Positions 27,894 through 36,473 of a stretch of 64,000 nucleotides of DNA are shown here, piece after piece; the first letter of the stretch is position 1, and the number at the start of each line of letters is the position of its first letter. Made by a program: the position numbers and the translations under genes. The DNA is from Fuerstiella sp. Lineage in GTDB: Bacteria > Planctomycetota > Planctomycetia > Planctomycetales > Planctomycetaceae. The notes beneath the pieces were generated by a model. The model was not told where the DNA came from, ran no database searches, and worked only from the letters and a program-made list of their open reading frames with translations. The stretch spans positions 1 through 64,000 of the forward strand of contig JALHMY010000021.1 of assembly GCA_022843805.1 (NCBI GenBank). Direction: 5' to 3'.

Positions 27894-29870
27894 ATGTCGT
27901 CCGATGTGGGTATGGTTGATTTAATCCCAATTTCCCGAAGAACTCCTGCTTCTTTGCGACGAGCGATTTCAGCTCGCAATGTGACGGAAATTCATCAGCT
28001 GTGGTGTGAGCATCTGAAGAAAGCTCGCAAGCGGTGGTTGCGACGTCGGCAAGGAGCGACACCCGTAAGTCTGTGGTCGGTCGACGATCTTGAGCTGAGC
28101 GGACGTGAACGTGAGCTGGCAGTTTCCATCGAAGATCAGCTTTCCGGTACGAAGGGCAGAAAAAAGGGAACTCACAGGAGGGAGGCCCGCGCTGACCGAA
28201 AGCCTCGATCGCAATCCCGTGTTTACGGGGAGGTTCTTGCGAACTGGCTGATTGAAGCTGACAGTTCGCCGGGGATCTGGGAGTCGCTGGTCATCAGCGA
28301 GATCCTGCTGACCGAGATGCCCGACATTCCTGCGGAAACATTCGTCCGCTGCATCAATTTGCTGGCCGGTGCGAGTGAGAAGATGCTGGCGATGCGGGAC
28401 GATACAAACTTTTCTTCCAGCGCGTCCGATGCTGTTGGGACTTTTGCAAAGTCGCACACATCAGAAACGGGCTGCAGTCTGGAAGCGGCCTGGGAAATCA
28501 GCCTGTTGTTGTCGCCTCTGGAAAAAACGAGCGGCGGGCGTCAGACCGCGGCGGCGGAACTGTGTCGGACTTTGCTGGAGTGTACAGGCCCGGACGGTTT
28601 TCCTCATGGATCACTGCTCTGTCAGCTGAATGAATTTCTGATTCCGCTTGTACGGGGGGCGATGTGGTCAGACGCGTTTCGTCAGTCGCTGTGGGATGAG
28701 CAGGCTCGACAGCGATTTCGTCAGACGGTGGAGATCTGCAGCATGCTGCTGCTTCCGGATGGAAGGATGCTGCCCCTGTCAGAATCAGCAGGGGCACTGT
28801 CACCAGAGGTTTCTGTCGAAGGGATTCCTTCAGAAATGATGCCCGTCGTTCTGTCTCAGGCAGCCCGGCTGGCGGGATTTAAGCAGGGCAGCAGAATTCG
28901 GAAGCTTGCCGAAACATGTGGCGACAGACAGCTTCGAAAGGATCGCCGTCAGCGTCTGAAGCTGATTCGCGGGGGCACGGTTGCAAAGAAGAAGTCTGAA
29001 ACCACTGTTTCATGGCAGTCTGACGTTTCGTGCACCGCGCTGATGAGATCGACACCCTCGCCCCTGGCCGATCTGCTTGTGATGGAATGGCATTCAGCAC
29101 TGCCTGTGCTCAGTATTGCCCCGTTCGGTTTGCCACTTCTGAATGGTACATGGACATGGAACCTTCAGGTCGGCGAGCAGCAGCTCAGCATGAAGGCCTC
29201 ATGGAACTGCACATGCTGGTTCCTTGATGGAGAAGTCGTGTTTGCGGAACTGGAAGCTCAGGATATTCCCGGAGCGAGGCTGATCCGGCACGTGCTGCTT
29301 TCGACCACAGACCACTTTGCAGTTCTGACCGATACCGTGACGTGTGAGCAGCCGGAATCCATAGTGAAGCTTTCCTCGACAGTTCCGCTGGTGAGTGGCA
29401 TCCTGACGGAGCGAGATGCTGTCACTCGGGAAGTATTGCTGCATCTGTCAGATTTTCCCGTACGTGCATTTCCGACGTGGCTGCCTGATGACCGCATTGA
29501 GTATGCTCACGGAAGGCTTGAGGAAGAGAACGGTTTGCTGGTTGCTGAGAATACCGGAAAAGGCGGCACCATGCTGTCTATGGTCCTGGACTGGCATCCT
29601 GCAAGAAAGAGTCTGCCAGCAGACTGGTGTCGGCTGACCGTTGCCGAAGCGCGGCGGAATGTTTCAGATCGCGAAGCCTGTGCGGCTCGACTTCGTCTGG
29701 GGCAGCATCAGTTACTGGTTTATCGCAGTCTGATGATTCCACAGGCAAATCGCACTGTGATGGGGCTGCATACTTCGGATGAAAGCTATTATGGCAGAAT
29801 TCCGAAGAGTGGCATTGCAGAATCTCTGGTGCAGGTTGAAATGCCGGCTTCAGACACTTCAGACAGCTGA
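27894..29870 (+). CDS. Large planctomycete protein of unknown function
   Basis: A 658-aa protein I do not recognise firmly. The N-terminal ~350 residues are helix-rich, with a basic segment (KARKRWLRRRQGATP; KGRKKGTHRREARADRKPRS). The C-terminal ~270 residues alternate beta strands (TWTWNLQVGEQQLSMKASW; IVKLSSTVPLVSGI). The split into helical toroid then beta sandwich is like heparinase II/III-type proteins, but no catalytic motif is evident, so this is only a suggestion. No signal peptide is seen. The stop overlaps the convergent phosphatase gene by 12 bp. Confidence 0.6.
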   Translation: MSSDVGMVDLIPISRRTPASLRRAISARNVTEIHQLWCEHLKKARKRWLRRRQGATPVSLWSVDDLELSGRERELAVSIEDQLSGTKGRKKGTHRREARADRKPRSQSRVYGEVLANWLIEADSSPGIWESLVISEILLTEMPDIPAETFVRCINLLAGASEKMLAMRDDTNFSSSASDAVGTFAKSHTSETGCSLEAAWEISLLLSPLEKTSGGRQTAAAELCRTLLECTGPDGFPHGSLLCQLNEFLIPLVRGAMWSDAFRQSLWDEQARQRFRQTVEICSMLLLPDGRMLPLSESAGALSPEVSVEGIPSEMMPVVLSQAARLAGFKQGSRIRKLAETCGDRQLRKDRRQRLKLIRGGTVAKKKSETTVSWQSDVSCTALMRSTPSPLADLLVMEWHSALPVLSIAPFGLPLLNGTWTWNLQVGEQQLSMKASWNCTCWFLDGEVVFAELEAQDIPGARLIRHVLLSTTDHFAVLTDTVTCEQPESIVKLSSTVPLVSGILTERDAVTREVLLHLSDFPVRAFPTWLPDDRIEYAHGRLEEENGLLVAENTGKGGTMLSMVLDWHPARKSLPADWCRLTVAEARRNVSDREACAARLRLGQHQLLVYRSLMIPQANRTVMGLHTSDESYYGRIPKSGIAESLVQVEMPASDTSDS

Positions 29871-31574
29871 TACAGATTCTCGCCCGACACACAGAATGGT
29901 CAGGTCATCTCCGGCCAGTCGTTTTTCTGCAAACTCGGTCACGTCGGACAGCAGAGAGTTCCCGACACATTCTGCGTCAGCGGAAGCACCCTGAATGGCT
30001 GCGCGAACTCGATCGACGCCATACAGTTCGCCTTTGGGATTTCGCATTTCGGTCACGCCGTCAGTATACAGCAGCAGAGTTTCACCGGGTTCCAGAGGGA
30101 CTTCAACCTGCTGGTATGGGCGATCAGCAACGCCAAGGGGCAGGCCGGACAGGTCACCGGCAAGATCCACAACTTCTCCGGCCGCACTTCGCCTCAGCAG
30201 AGGCGGAAGATGGCCTGCATTGACAATGGTCAGCCGAAACTGATCCAAATCCAGAATGGCGACAGCAAAGGTGACGAAGCGATCGTCGCAGCCGGATCGG
30301 ATCAGCATCAGATTAAGCTGTCGTACGGCTTCGGCTGGTGAAGTAGCGGTTGCGAGGCATACTCGGGCGGCCGCCGCCAAATGAGCCATCAGCAGCGCGG
30401 CGGCAATTCCCTTTCCCGCGACGTCCCCGACGGCGAGTGCCAGTCGGTTTCCAGGCAGGGAGATATAGTCAAAATAGTCACCACTGACATGCTGTGCCGG
30501 CGCGTAGTAATCAAAGAACCGGAGTCCCGGAAACGAGGGGCGTTCAGAAGGAAGAAGGCTGCGCTGAATCTGAGTGGCTGCTTCCAGCTCACGGCGTTCT
30601 TCATGCAGTTTCGCAACTTCCAGAGCACGGCCAGCCAGCAGACTGGCACACACCAGCAGGTCCAGATCTTCCTGCTTAAACTGGTGTGACCGGTCCTGAG
30701 AGTGCAGCTGAATAACACCCATGCAAACACCGCCTTCACGGTGCATGGGGACACACATAATGGAACGAATCTCGAGATGTCGAATACTCTCATGCAGATT
30801 GAAACGTGAATCGGCTCCAGCGTCTGCGCTGAGGATTGCCCGTCCTGAAAGCAGTGTCTGCTGAATAATGCCGCGGCTGATCGGTAGTCCTCCGGTACAG
30901 TGCTCGCGGCGGAACTTTACTGCGCTTGGTAGAAATTCTCCGGTCTGCTGATTACGGAGCAGTACAAAGCCACAATCGGCCTGCGGAAAGATTGAGAACA
31001 GGCTGTCCAGAATTCGAGGCAGTACAATTTTCAGTTCCAGAGAATCACTGAGAATTCGGGAGATCTCCAGGACTGCTCGCAGTTTGGCTTCCGGCTTGAC
31101 GGATAACCGAAGGTCTCCGTCAATTTCCAGTGTCGACAGTTCTTCAACCGGATGTGCGGCGAGGAGTTCCGAGACGCCGATTGTGGCGGCATGGGTGCCG
31201 CCCGATGGACTTGAAGGTACAGTTTTCTGCTGACTGGCGATGTTCTTCAGCGGAGGCCGACGAGTTGCCACCTGATCTTCATCAGCGGTCTCTGTCCCGA
31301 GCTCAAAAGTCAGTGACAAACCAAACAAATCGATCCGATCTCCGGAAGCCAGCGTCTTTCTGTCGGTAAGTCGACGGCCATTAACAAATGTTCCGTTCAT
31401 ACTTCCAAGATCGTCAATCGTATAGCCATCCGTGGTATGAAGAATCAATGCATGCTGCGACGATACCATGGGGGACTCGACCACAATATCACAGGACGGA
31501 TTTCGTCCAATGACAGTCAGCTTTCCTGTCAGAGTAAAACTGTGATTTCGGCGATTTTCCTTCAGGACGGCCAT
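29859..31574 (-). CDS. FHA-GAF-PP2C (SpoIIE-type) serine phosphatase
   Basis: A 571-aa signalling protein. An FHA phosphothreonine-binding domain (~15-95: VIGRNPSCDIVV, SSQHALI, SMNGTFVNGRRL) comes first. A GAF sensor domain (~165-330) with RSIMCVPMHREGGVCMGVIQ follows, then a short coiled region and a SpoIIE/RsbU PP2C domain (~345-565). The metal-binding motifs are intact: HVSGDYFDYI, AVGDVAGKGIAAALLMAHL, IVNAGHLPPLL and LLYTDGVTEMRNPKGELYG. It probably dephosphorylates the STAS protein encoded 33 bp upstream. It is the third gene of the partner-switching operon. The FHA domain implies an input from a Ser/Thr kinase. Confidence 0.92.
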   Translation of the reverse strand: MAVLKENRRNHSFTLTGKLTVIGRNPSCDIVVESPMVSSQHALILHTTDGYTIDDLGSMNGTFVNGRRLTDRKTLASGDRIDLFGLSLTFELGTETADEDQVATRRPPLKNIASQQKTVPSSPSGGTHAATIGVSELLAAHPVEELSTLEIDGDLRLSVKPEAKLRAVLEISRILSDSLELKIVLPRILDSLFSIFPQADCGFVLLRNQQTGEFLPSAVKFRREHCTGGLPISRGIIQQTLLSGRAILSADAGADSRFNLHESIRHLEIRSIMCVPMHREGGVCMGVIQLHSQDRSHQFKQEDLDLLVCASLLAGRALEVAKLHEERRELEAATQIQRSLLPSERPSFPGLRFFDYYAPAQHVSGDYFDYISLPGNRLALAVGDVAGKGIAAALLMAHLAAAARVCLATATSPAEAVRQLNLMLIRSGCDDRFVTFAVAILDLDQFRLTIVNAGHLPPLLRRSAAGEVVDLAGDLSGLPLGVADRPYQQVEVPLEPGETLLLYTDGVTEMRNPKGELYGVDRVRAAIQGASADAECVGNSLLSDVTEFAEKRLAGDDLTILCVGRESVSAV

Positions 31575-31607
31575 TGTGTGCTCCGGAAGCCCGAACGACG
31601 GAGTCCC

Positions 31608-31991
31608 TCAGGCGGGACCTGACTGGAAGCTGCGAACTGCATCATCCTGCGTCGCACAAATTTCACAAATGCGATGCAGACGAATCAGTTCCAGAACGGT
31701 TTGAACGGGTGGATTTACGTGACAAAGTTTCAGATCTCCACCTGCTGCCGAAACTCGTTTCAGGCAGGCAATGATCGCACCACATCCCCGACTGTCGACA
31801 AACTGTACGCGGCTCATATTCAGCACCAGTTTGTTGCACTCTTCCAGCACTGGTGCCAGTTCGCTGCGAAACGCCTCGGCGTTACCCACATCAAGCTGCT
31901 CGTCCAGCAGTGACGCCACAGCCACATCACCAATTCGTTCTGTTACCACACACTCCACAGATTCTGCTCCTTCACACCAGTCGCGAGCCAT
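31608..31991 (-). CDS. STAS-domain anti-sigma factor antagonist
   Basis: A 127-aa protein of the SpoIIAA/RsbV type. VASLLDEQLDVGNAEAFRSE is the N-terminal strand-helix, followed by KLVLNMSRVQFVDSRGCGAI. The phosphorylatable serine is in V-D-S-R-G (usually V-D-S-S-G), so the site is kept but its neighbour is Arg. Its unphosphorylated form should bind the HATPase protein from the gene upstream. It lies 57 bp after that gene and 33 bp before the phosphatase, all on one strand. Confidence 0.92.
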   Translation of the reverse strand: MARDWCEGAESVECVVTERIGDVAVASLLDEQLDVGNAEAFRSELAPVLEECNKLVLNMSRVQFVDSRGCGAIIACLKRVSAAGGDLKLCHVNPPVQTVLELIRLHRICEICATQDDAVRSFQSGPA

Positions 31992-32048
31992 CCTGAGTAA
32001 GATCCTGAACGGCTTCTCAGAATATCGATTCTCATCCCGCTGAAGAAG

Positions 32049-32510
32049 TCACTGACCCTGTGGATTCGTCGTTGATTTTTCCGGAGCATTGTGAGTTTGT
32101 GAACGATGCTTGACGAGTCGAATACAGCAAACGCCGTTCTCATCACGAGAATATTCAAAACTGTCGACGGTCTGGCTGATCAGATACTGGCCATAGCCAC
32201 TTTCTGCTTTTGACTCGAAATCGGGAGGGGCCACCATCGCCGGGCGGAACTCGCAGCCATGATACCGGAATTCAACACTGACCTGATTAACATCAGCAGT
32301 GACGTTCACATGAATTTCTTCGTCGGGTCGTCCTTCACACCCGTGAAGAATAATGTTGCTGGCGACTTCGCTGACGGCAAGCTGCAGTTCACACACTCGT
32401 TTTTCGTCATCCGGGTCTGTCCAGACCTGCCGCAGACTCTCCGACACGAATGAACGCATTTCGCTGACCAGACGCGGATCACTCAAAAAGTGACGATGCA
32501 GTTCCAGCAT
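32049..32510 (-). CDS. Anti-sigma regulatory factor, RsbW-like HATPase kinase
   Basis: A 153-aa GHKL ATPase of the RsbW/SpoIIAB type. The N-box is ELQLAVSEVASNIILHGCEG, with the usual Glu and Asn; VSVEFRYHGCEFRP stands for the G1 region and ESGYGQYLISQTVDSFEY for the G2/ATP-lid part. Such proteins bind a sigma factor or another partner and phosphorylate the STAS antagonist. The G1 box D-x-G-x-G is poorly kept (YHGCEF), so ATP binding may be altered. ATG 32510 is preferred; a TTG at 32555 would add 15 residues. First gene of the three-gene switch; divergent from glgP. Confidence 0.85.
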   Translation of the reverse strand: MLELHRHFLSDPRLVSEMRSFVSESLRQVWTDPDDEKRVCELQLAVSEVASNIILHGCEGRPDEEIHVNVTADVNQVSVEFRYHGCEFRPAMVAPPDFESKAESGYGQYLISQTVDSFEYSRDENGVCCIRLVKHRSQTHNAPEKSTTNPQGQ

Positions 32511-32707
32511 GAATAATATCCGGACAGGCTGTGGATACTTTCTGAAGTCAGACAAATTTATTCAGGCGATCAGTCTGCCTGACTTCAGTAAGACAATCGT
32601 ACCTCGGTACAATTTGACCGGACAGTTCGGGCTAGTCAATCAGGTCACCTCCAATTCGGCTGAGTCGACCAGAAAGTCCGATTTACGAAAAGTATGGAGT
32701 TTGAAGC

Positions 32708-35176
32708 ATGCCGCTCCTGACAAAGCCATCCATGGGTAAGGAATCTGAGGATCTGAGGGCGTCTATCAGATATCATCTGAACCATACCCTTGGAGTGACG
32801 ACGGAACGGCTGCAGCCGGCGGAAGTATTTCGTGCTGTGGCACTGTCACTTCGGGACATGATGGTGGAGAAATACCTTGAGTCGGAAAAGACATGGCAGC
32901 GGGCTGGCAGCAAACGGCTTTATTATCTGTCACTGGAGTTTCTGATTGGTCGCTCGCTGCAGAATAATCTGATCAGCCTGGGCCTGTTCGAAACCTGTTC
33001 CGCGGTCCTGCAGGAACTGGGAGTCAGTCTTGCGGACGTTGAGAACTTCGAAACCGATGCCGCGCTGGGTAACGGGGGTCTTGGTCGGCTGGCCGCCTGT
33101 TTCCTGGACTCGCTGGCAACTCTGGGTATGCCGGGATTCGGTTATGGAATCAACTACGAATACGGACTGTTCCGACAGGAAATACGCAACGGCCAGCAGA
33201 TTGAGAAACCGGACAACTGGCGCACTTATGGAACTCCATGGCTGATCGAACGTCCTCAGGACGCTGTTCTTGTTTCGCTGTATGGTCGCATTGAAGACGG
33301 GCTGGACCGAACCGGGCACTACAACCCGATGTGGCTGGACTGGAAAGTTGTGATTGGAGTTCCCTGCGACCTGCCGATCGCCGGTTATGGGGGCAAAACG
33401 GTCAACTATCTGCGGCTGTATTCTGCGAGAGCATCGCAGGAATTTGATATGGCCATTTTCAACGGCGGAGATTACCTGAACGCTGTCGAACAGAAAGTAC
33501 AGCTGGAGACAATCTCCAAAGTTCTTTACCCAACTGAGGCCGTGCCGGCGGGTCGCGAACTGCGGCTGGTGCAGGAATATTTTCTTGTGGCGTGTGCCGT
33601 CCGCGACATCGTTCGCACCTATCGAAAAACACATTCCACGTTTGATCAGTTTGCGGATAAAGTTGCCATCCAGATGAATGACACTCATCCGGCTCTGACA
33701 GTGGCCGAACTGATGCGAATCTTTGTCGACGAAAATGGTTTGCCCTGGGAGCGTGCGTGGGAGCTGACAACGGCTTCGTGCGCCTACACGAATCACACAC
33801 TGATGGCGGAGGCACTGGAACGCTGGCCGGTGGCCCTGATGGAACGCGTGCTTCCGCGGCACCTTCAGATTATCTTTGAGATCAATGAACGATTTTTGTC
33901 ACAGGTCCGACTTCGCTGGCCCGGTGATGTTGCCCGGCTGCAAAGAATGTCTCTGATTGAGGAAGGTACCTTCAAGCAGGTTCGCATGGCTCACCTTGCA
34001 ATTGCAGGAAGTCATTCCGTCAACGGAGTTGCCGCGGTCCACAGTCAGCTGGTGGCGACGGAACTGGTTGCCGATTTTTATGCAATGTGGCCCGAGCGAT
34101 TCAACAACAAGACGAATGGAGTGACGCCGAGACTGTGGCTTCTGGCCGCCAATCCACCTCTGGCATCACTGATTACCGCATCAACTGATGACCAGTGGAT
34201 CACCGATCTGGAGCAGCTTCGAAAACTTGAATCCCTCGCAGATGATCGTGGATTCCAGCAGCAGTTTCAGGACGTCAAACACGCAGCAAAAATGCGACTT
34301 GCCGGTGTCTTGCGACAGTCAATGGGCGAACGCCTCGACTGTGACACTCTGTTCGATGTGCATGTCAAGCGGATCCATGAGTACAAACGGCAGCTGCTGA
34401 ACCTGCTGCATGTGATTCATGTTTACCTGCGTCTGACCGAGGATGGCAAGGCTCCTGTTCAGCCGCGGACGTGGATCTTTTCCGGCAAGGCTGCCCCCGG
34501 ATACTTTCTGGCCAAACAGATTATTCGACTGATTCACGATGTGGCAAATGTCATCAATCGTGATGTTCGAACTCGCGGCCACATGCGAGTCGTCTTTGTG
34601 CCGGATTATCGCGTTTCACTCGCTCATGTGATCATCCCGGCCGCTGATCTGAGCGAGCAGATTTCAACGGCCGGCATGGAGGCATCCGGAACCAGCAATA
34701 TGAAGTTTGCGATGAACGGAGCGCTGACGATTGGTACTCTGGATGGCGCCAATATCGAAATACGGGAAGAGGTGGGGGCTGAGAATTTTTATCTGTTTGG
34801 ACTGACGGTGCCGGAAGTCAGATCTCTGCGATTACAGGGTTACTACCCTCGTACGATTCTCGAACAGAACAGCGACGTGCGTCGCATATTGGATGCAATT
34901 CGAACGGGTCGATTTTCCGGAGGATCCTCGGATCGATACGGATGGATCTGTGACCGTCTGCTGAGTGATGGCGAACCCTATTATCACCTCGCCGATTTGC
35001 CTTCCTACCTGAAAACACAGGAGCAGGCCGCTGCCGATTATGTGGATCGACCTGGCTGGATCAGGAAAGCGATTCTGAATACTGCTCGCACAGGAAAGTT
35101 TTCAAGCGACCGCACGATTCGTGAATATGCCAGTGAGATCTGGAACATCAGGTCGAGTATTCCCGTCGAAGGGTAG
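32708..35176 (+). CDS. glgP: Glycogen/starch/alpha-glucan phosphorylase
   Basis: An 822-aa PLP enzyme that releases glucose-1-phosphate from glycogen. Visible are YYLSLEFLIGRSLQNNL near 75, the active-site segments ALGNGGLGRLAACFLDSLAT and YGINYEYGLFRQ, and HPALTVAELMRI. VKRIHEYKRQLLN lies at ~556, and the PLP site EASGTSNMKFAMNGALTIGT carries Lys666. ATG 32708 follows GGAG. The full length matches the family. It is divergent from the partner-switching operon, with ~200 bp between them, so shared control is possible. No other glycogen genes are near. Confidence 0.97.
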   Translation: MPLLTKPSMGKESEDLRASIRYHLNHTLGVTTERLQPAEVFRAVALSLRDMMVEKYLESEKTWQRAGSKRLYYLSLEFLIGRSLQNNLISLGLFETCSAVLQELGVSLADVENFETDAALGNGGLGRLAACFLDSLATLGMPGFGYGINYEYGLFRQEIRNGQQIEKPDNWRTYGTPWLIERPQDAVLVSLYGRIEDGLDRTGHYNPMWLDWKVVIGVPCDLPIAGYGGKTVNYLRLYSARASQEFDMAIFNGGDYLNAVEQKVQLETISKVLYPTEAVPAGRELRLVQEYFLVACAVRDIVRTYRKTHSTFDQFADKVAIQMNDTHPALTVAELMRIFVDENGLPWERAWELTTASCAYTNHTLMAEALERWPVALMERVLPRHLQIIFEINERFLSQVRLRWPGDVARLQRMSLIEEGTFKQVRMAHLAIAGSHSVNGVAAVHSQLVATELVADFYAMWPERFNNKTNGVTPRLWLLAANPPLASLITASTDDQWITDLEQLRKLESLADDRGFQQQFQDVKHAAKMRLAGVLRQSMGERLDCDTLFDVHVKRIHEYKRQLLNLLHVIHVYLRLTEDGKAPVQPRTWIFSGKAAPGYFLAKQIIRLIHDVANVINRDVRTRGHMRVVFVPDYRVSLAHVIIPAADLSEQISTAGMEASGTSNMKFAMNGALTIGTLDGANIEIREEVGAENFYLFGLTVPEVRSLRLQGYYPRTILEQNSDVRRILDAIRTGRFSGGSSDRYGWICDRLLSDGEPYYHLADLPSYLKTQEQAAADYVDRPGWIRKAILNTARTGKFSSDRTIREYASEIWNIRSSIPVEG

Positions 35177-35297
35177 TTTCAAAACCCGGGTTCTCCCGCC
35201 ACGGGGCGGGGACGTGCCGAGTCGTCGTTCGCCCGGCGTCAACTTCAGCAGTTCTCCTGGGATGCAGCATTGTCAGGCGAGCGGCAAAATTGTCTTT

Positions 35298-35430
35298 ACC
35301 GGGAGCGCGAGGCTCCTGCCGAGCTTGTTTTATCGGGAACGCGAGGCTAATGCCGAGCTTGTCTTATCGGGAGGGCGAGGCTCCTGCCGAGCTTGTCTTA
35401 TCGGGAGGGCGAGGCTCCTGCCGAGCCGAT
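35298..35430. repeat. 34-bp tandem repeats, four copies
   Basis: The motif CGGGAGGGCGAGGCTCCTGC followed by CGAGC recurs at 35300, 35334, 35368 and 35402 with an exact 34-bp period; the second copy is diverged (GAACGCGAGGCTAATGCC). The same motif, inverted, is found once at 63564-63590, so it belongs to a dispersed GC-rich family. Confidence 0.88.
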
Positions 35431-35812
35431 GACTCGCTACAAGTGAGCTCCAGGAGATCCAAACAACCAACAAAGCCAATAAGAACAAAGTCCGGCAGTC
35501 ACCCGTTCTGATTCCAGAAAAATAATTCCCAGCTGGCCCTTTATAGAGGTACGCAAAACTGTGCCGGTGTCCACGGGCATCCACCAGCGCCGATGTCTGA
35601 TCGACCGCATCATCATGCGTCAGCGATGAGCGATCGACGGGGCTCCTCCCGGCCTTGTGCCGGGAGAGCCAGGGTTTGGCAACTACTTCGTTCCCTGGAG
35701 TTCTATACCCGGGTGCAGGTGACGTAAAACGCGGCGGGAATGTCGTGATGCGGGTTTTAGGCATGGTCCCCGTAGTTTCCAAACCTGGGCTCAACCGGCA
35801 CGAGGCCGGTTG

Positions 35813-36156
35813 GGCAACGCCGTGAAGGATTTTTTTGAGTGAAAACATTGCGATTTAACCCGGAACGGGTTTCACAACAAAACCTGGGGTCGACGCGAAG
35901 CGGCGCACCCCAGGTTCGTGATGTTCGTTCGCCCCGAACCCTGAAAGGGTTCCACAAGGCTGTGATCGATCGTTCATGGTGTTGTGGAACCCCGTTGGGG
36001 TTCAATCGCATTTTCCTGTGTTTTTCCTGGGGTGCGCCGTGTTCACGGCGACCCCAGGCTTTGTTGTGAAACCCCTGTCGGGGTTGGAAAACGGACATCA
36101 TCTGGCCACCAGAGAGGTCACCGTATTTGCTGATAGAAATCCTTCACGGCGTTGCC
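35813..36156. repeat. Composite element with perfect 20-bp inverted ends
   Basis: GGCAACGCCGTGAAGGATTT at 35813-35832 is perfectly inverted at 36137-36156, and weaker similarity (CCTGGG..., CCGGTTGG...) extends outward on both sides. Between them lie further inverted segments around CCTGGGGT/ACCCCAGG and GGGTTTCACAACAAA/TTTGTTGTGAAACCC. The whole ~340 bp can fold into a long branched structure. No transposase is encoded. Confidence 0.75.
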
Positions 36157-36235
36157 GGTTGGGGCCAGCCTGGGTTGAAGAGAGTCATCGTGCTGTGATT
36201 GGGAGCAAAGTTGCTTCAAGCTTCGGAAGGGAGTA

Positions 36236-36381
36236 TTGGGCAGAAAAATTTTTGGGCAGGAAGATGAAACGCACATGCATCAGGGGTTTTCAGCAGAACT
36301 CATCGGCCGCCGCCCTGGGGCTCTGCCACACAGTTCTTCCGTTCCGTTCAAATTTTTCTGCCCGGAAATTTTTCTGCCCAA
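36236..36381. repeat. MITE-like element, diverged relative of the 12-kb family
   Basis: 146 bp bounded by TTGGGCAGAAAAATT and its inverted form CTGCCCAA, each followed inside by a second GGGCAG copy, exactly the end structure of the 12-kb elements. The centre is unrelated. It shows that the end sequence is a dispersed family, not only a local duplication. Confidence 0.8.
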
Positions 36382-36473
36382 AAAAGTCTGCTCTCCTGGC
36401 CAGCAGAACTCTGGTTCTCCTTCCCTATGGCACAACCGAGCCATCGGTCGCGGCTTCCGATGGGGCGAGTCCT

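Larger units (their letters stand above)
35177..36473. other. 1.3-kb gene-free region rich in repeats
   Basis: No frame here is convincing. The stretch contains a 34-bp tandem array (35298-35430), a composite element bounded by a 20-bp inverted repeat (35813-36156) and a MITE-like element (36236-36381), listed separately. Short palindromes such as AACCCCGTTGGGGTT and GGAACGGGTT recur. The region separates glgP from a convergent hydrolase gene. Confidence 0.7.

Noticed and set aside
32930-33862. 310-codon minus-strand frame
   Set aside because: Antisense of glgP, whose motifs are conserved in the other strand.
35298-35430. Possible CRISPR array (34-bp period)
   Set aside because: Units are contiguous tandem copies without unique spacers.
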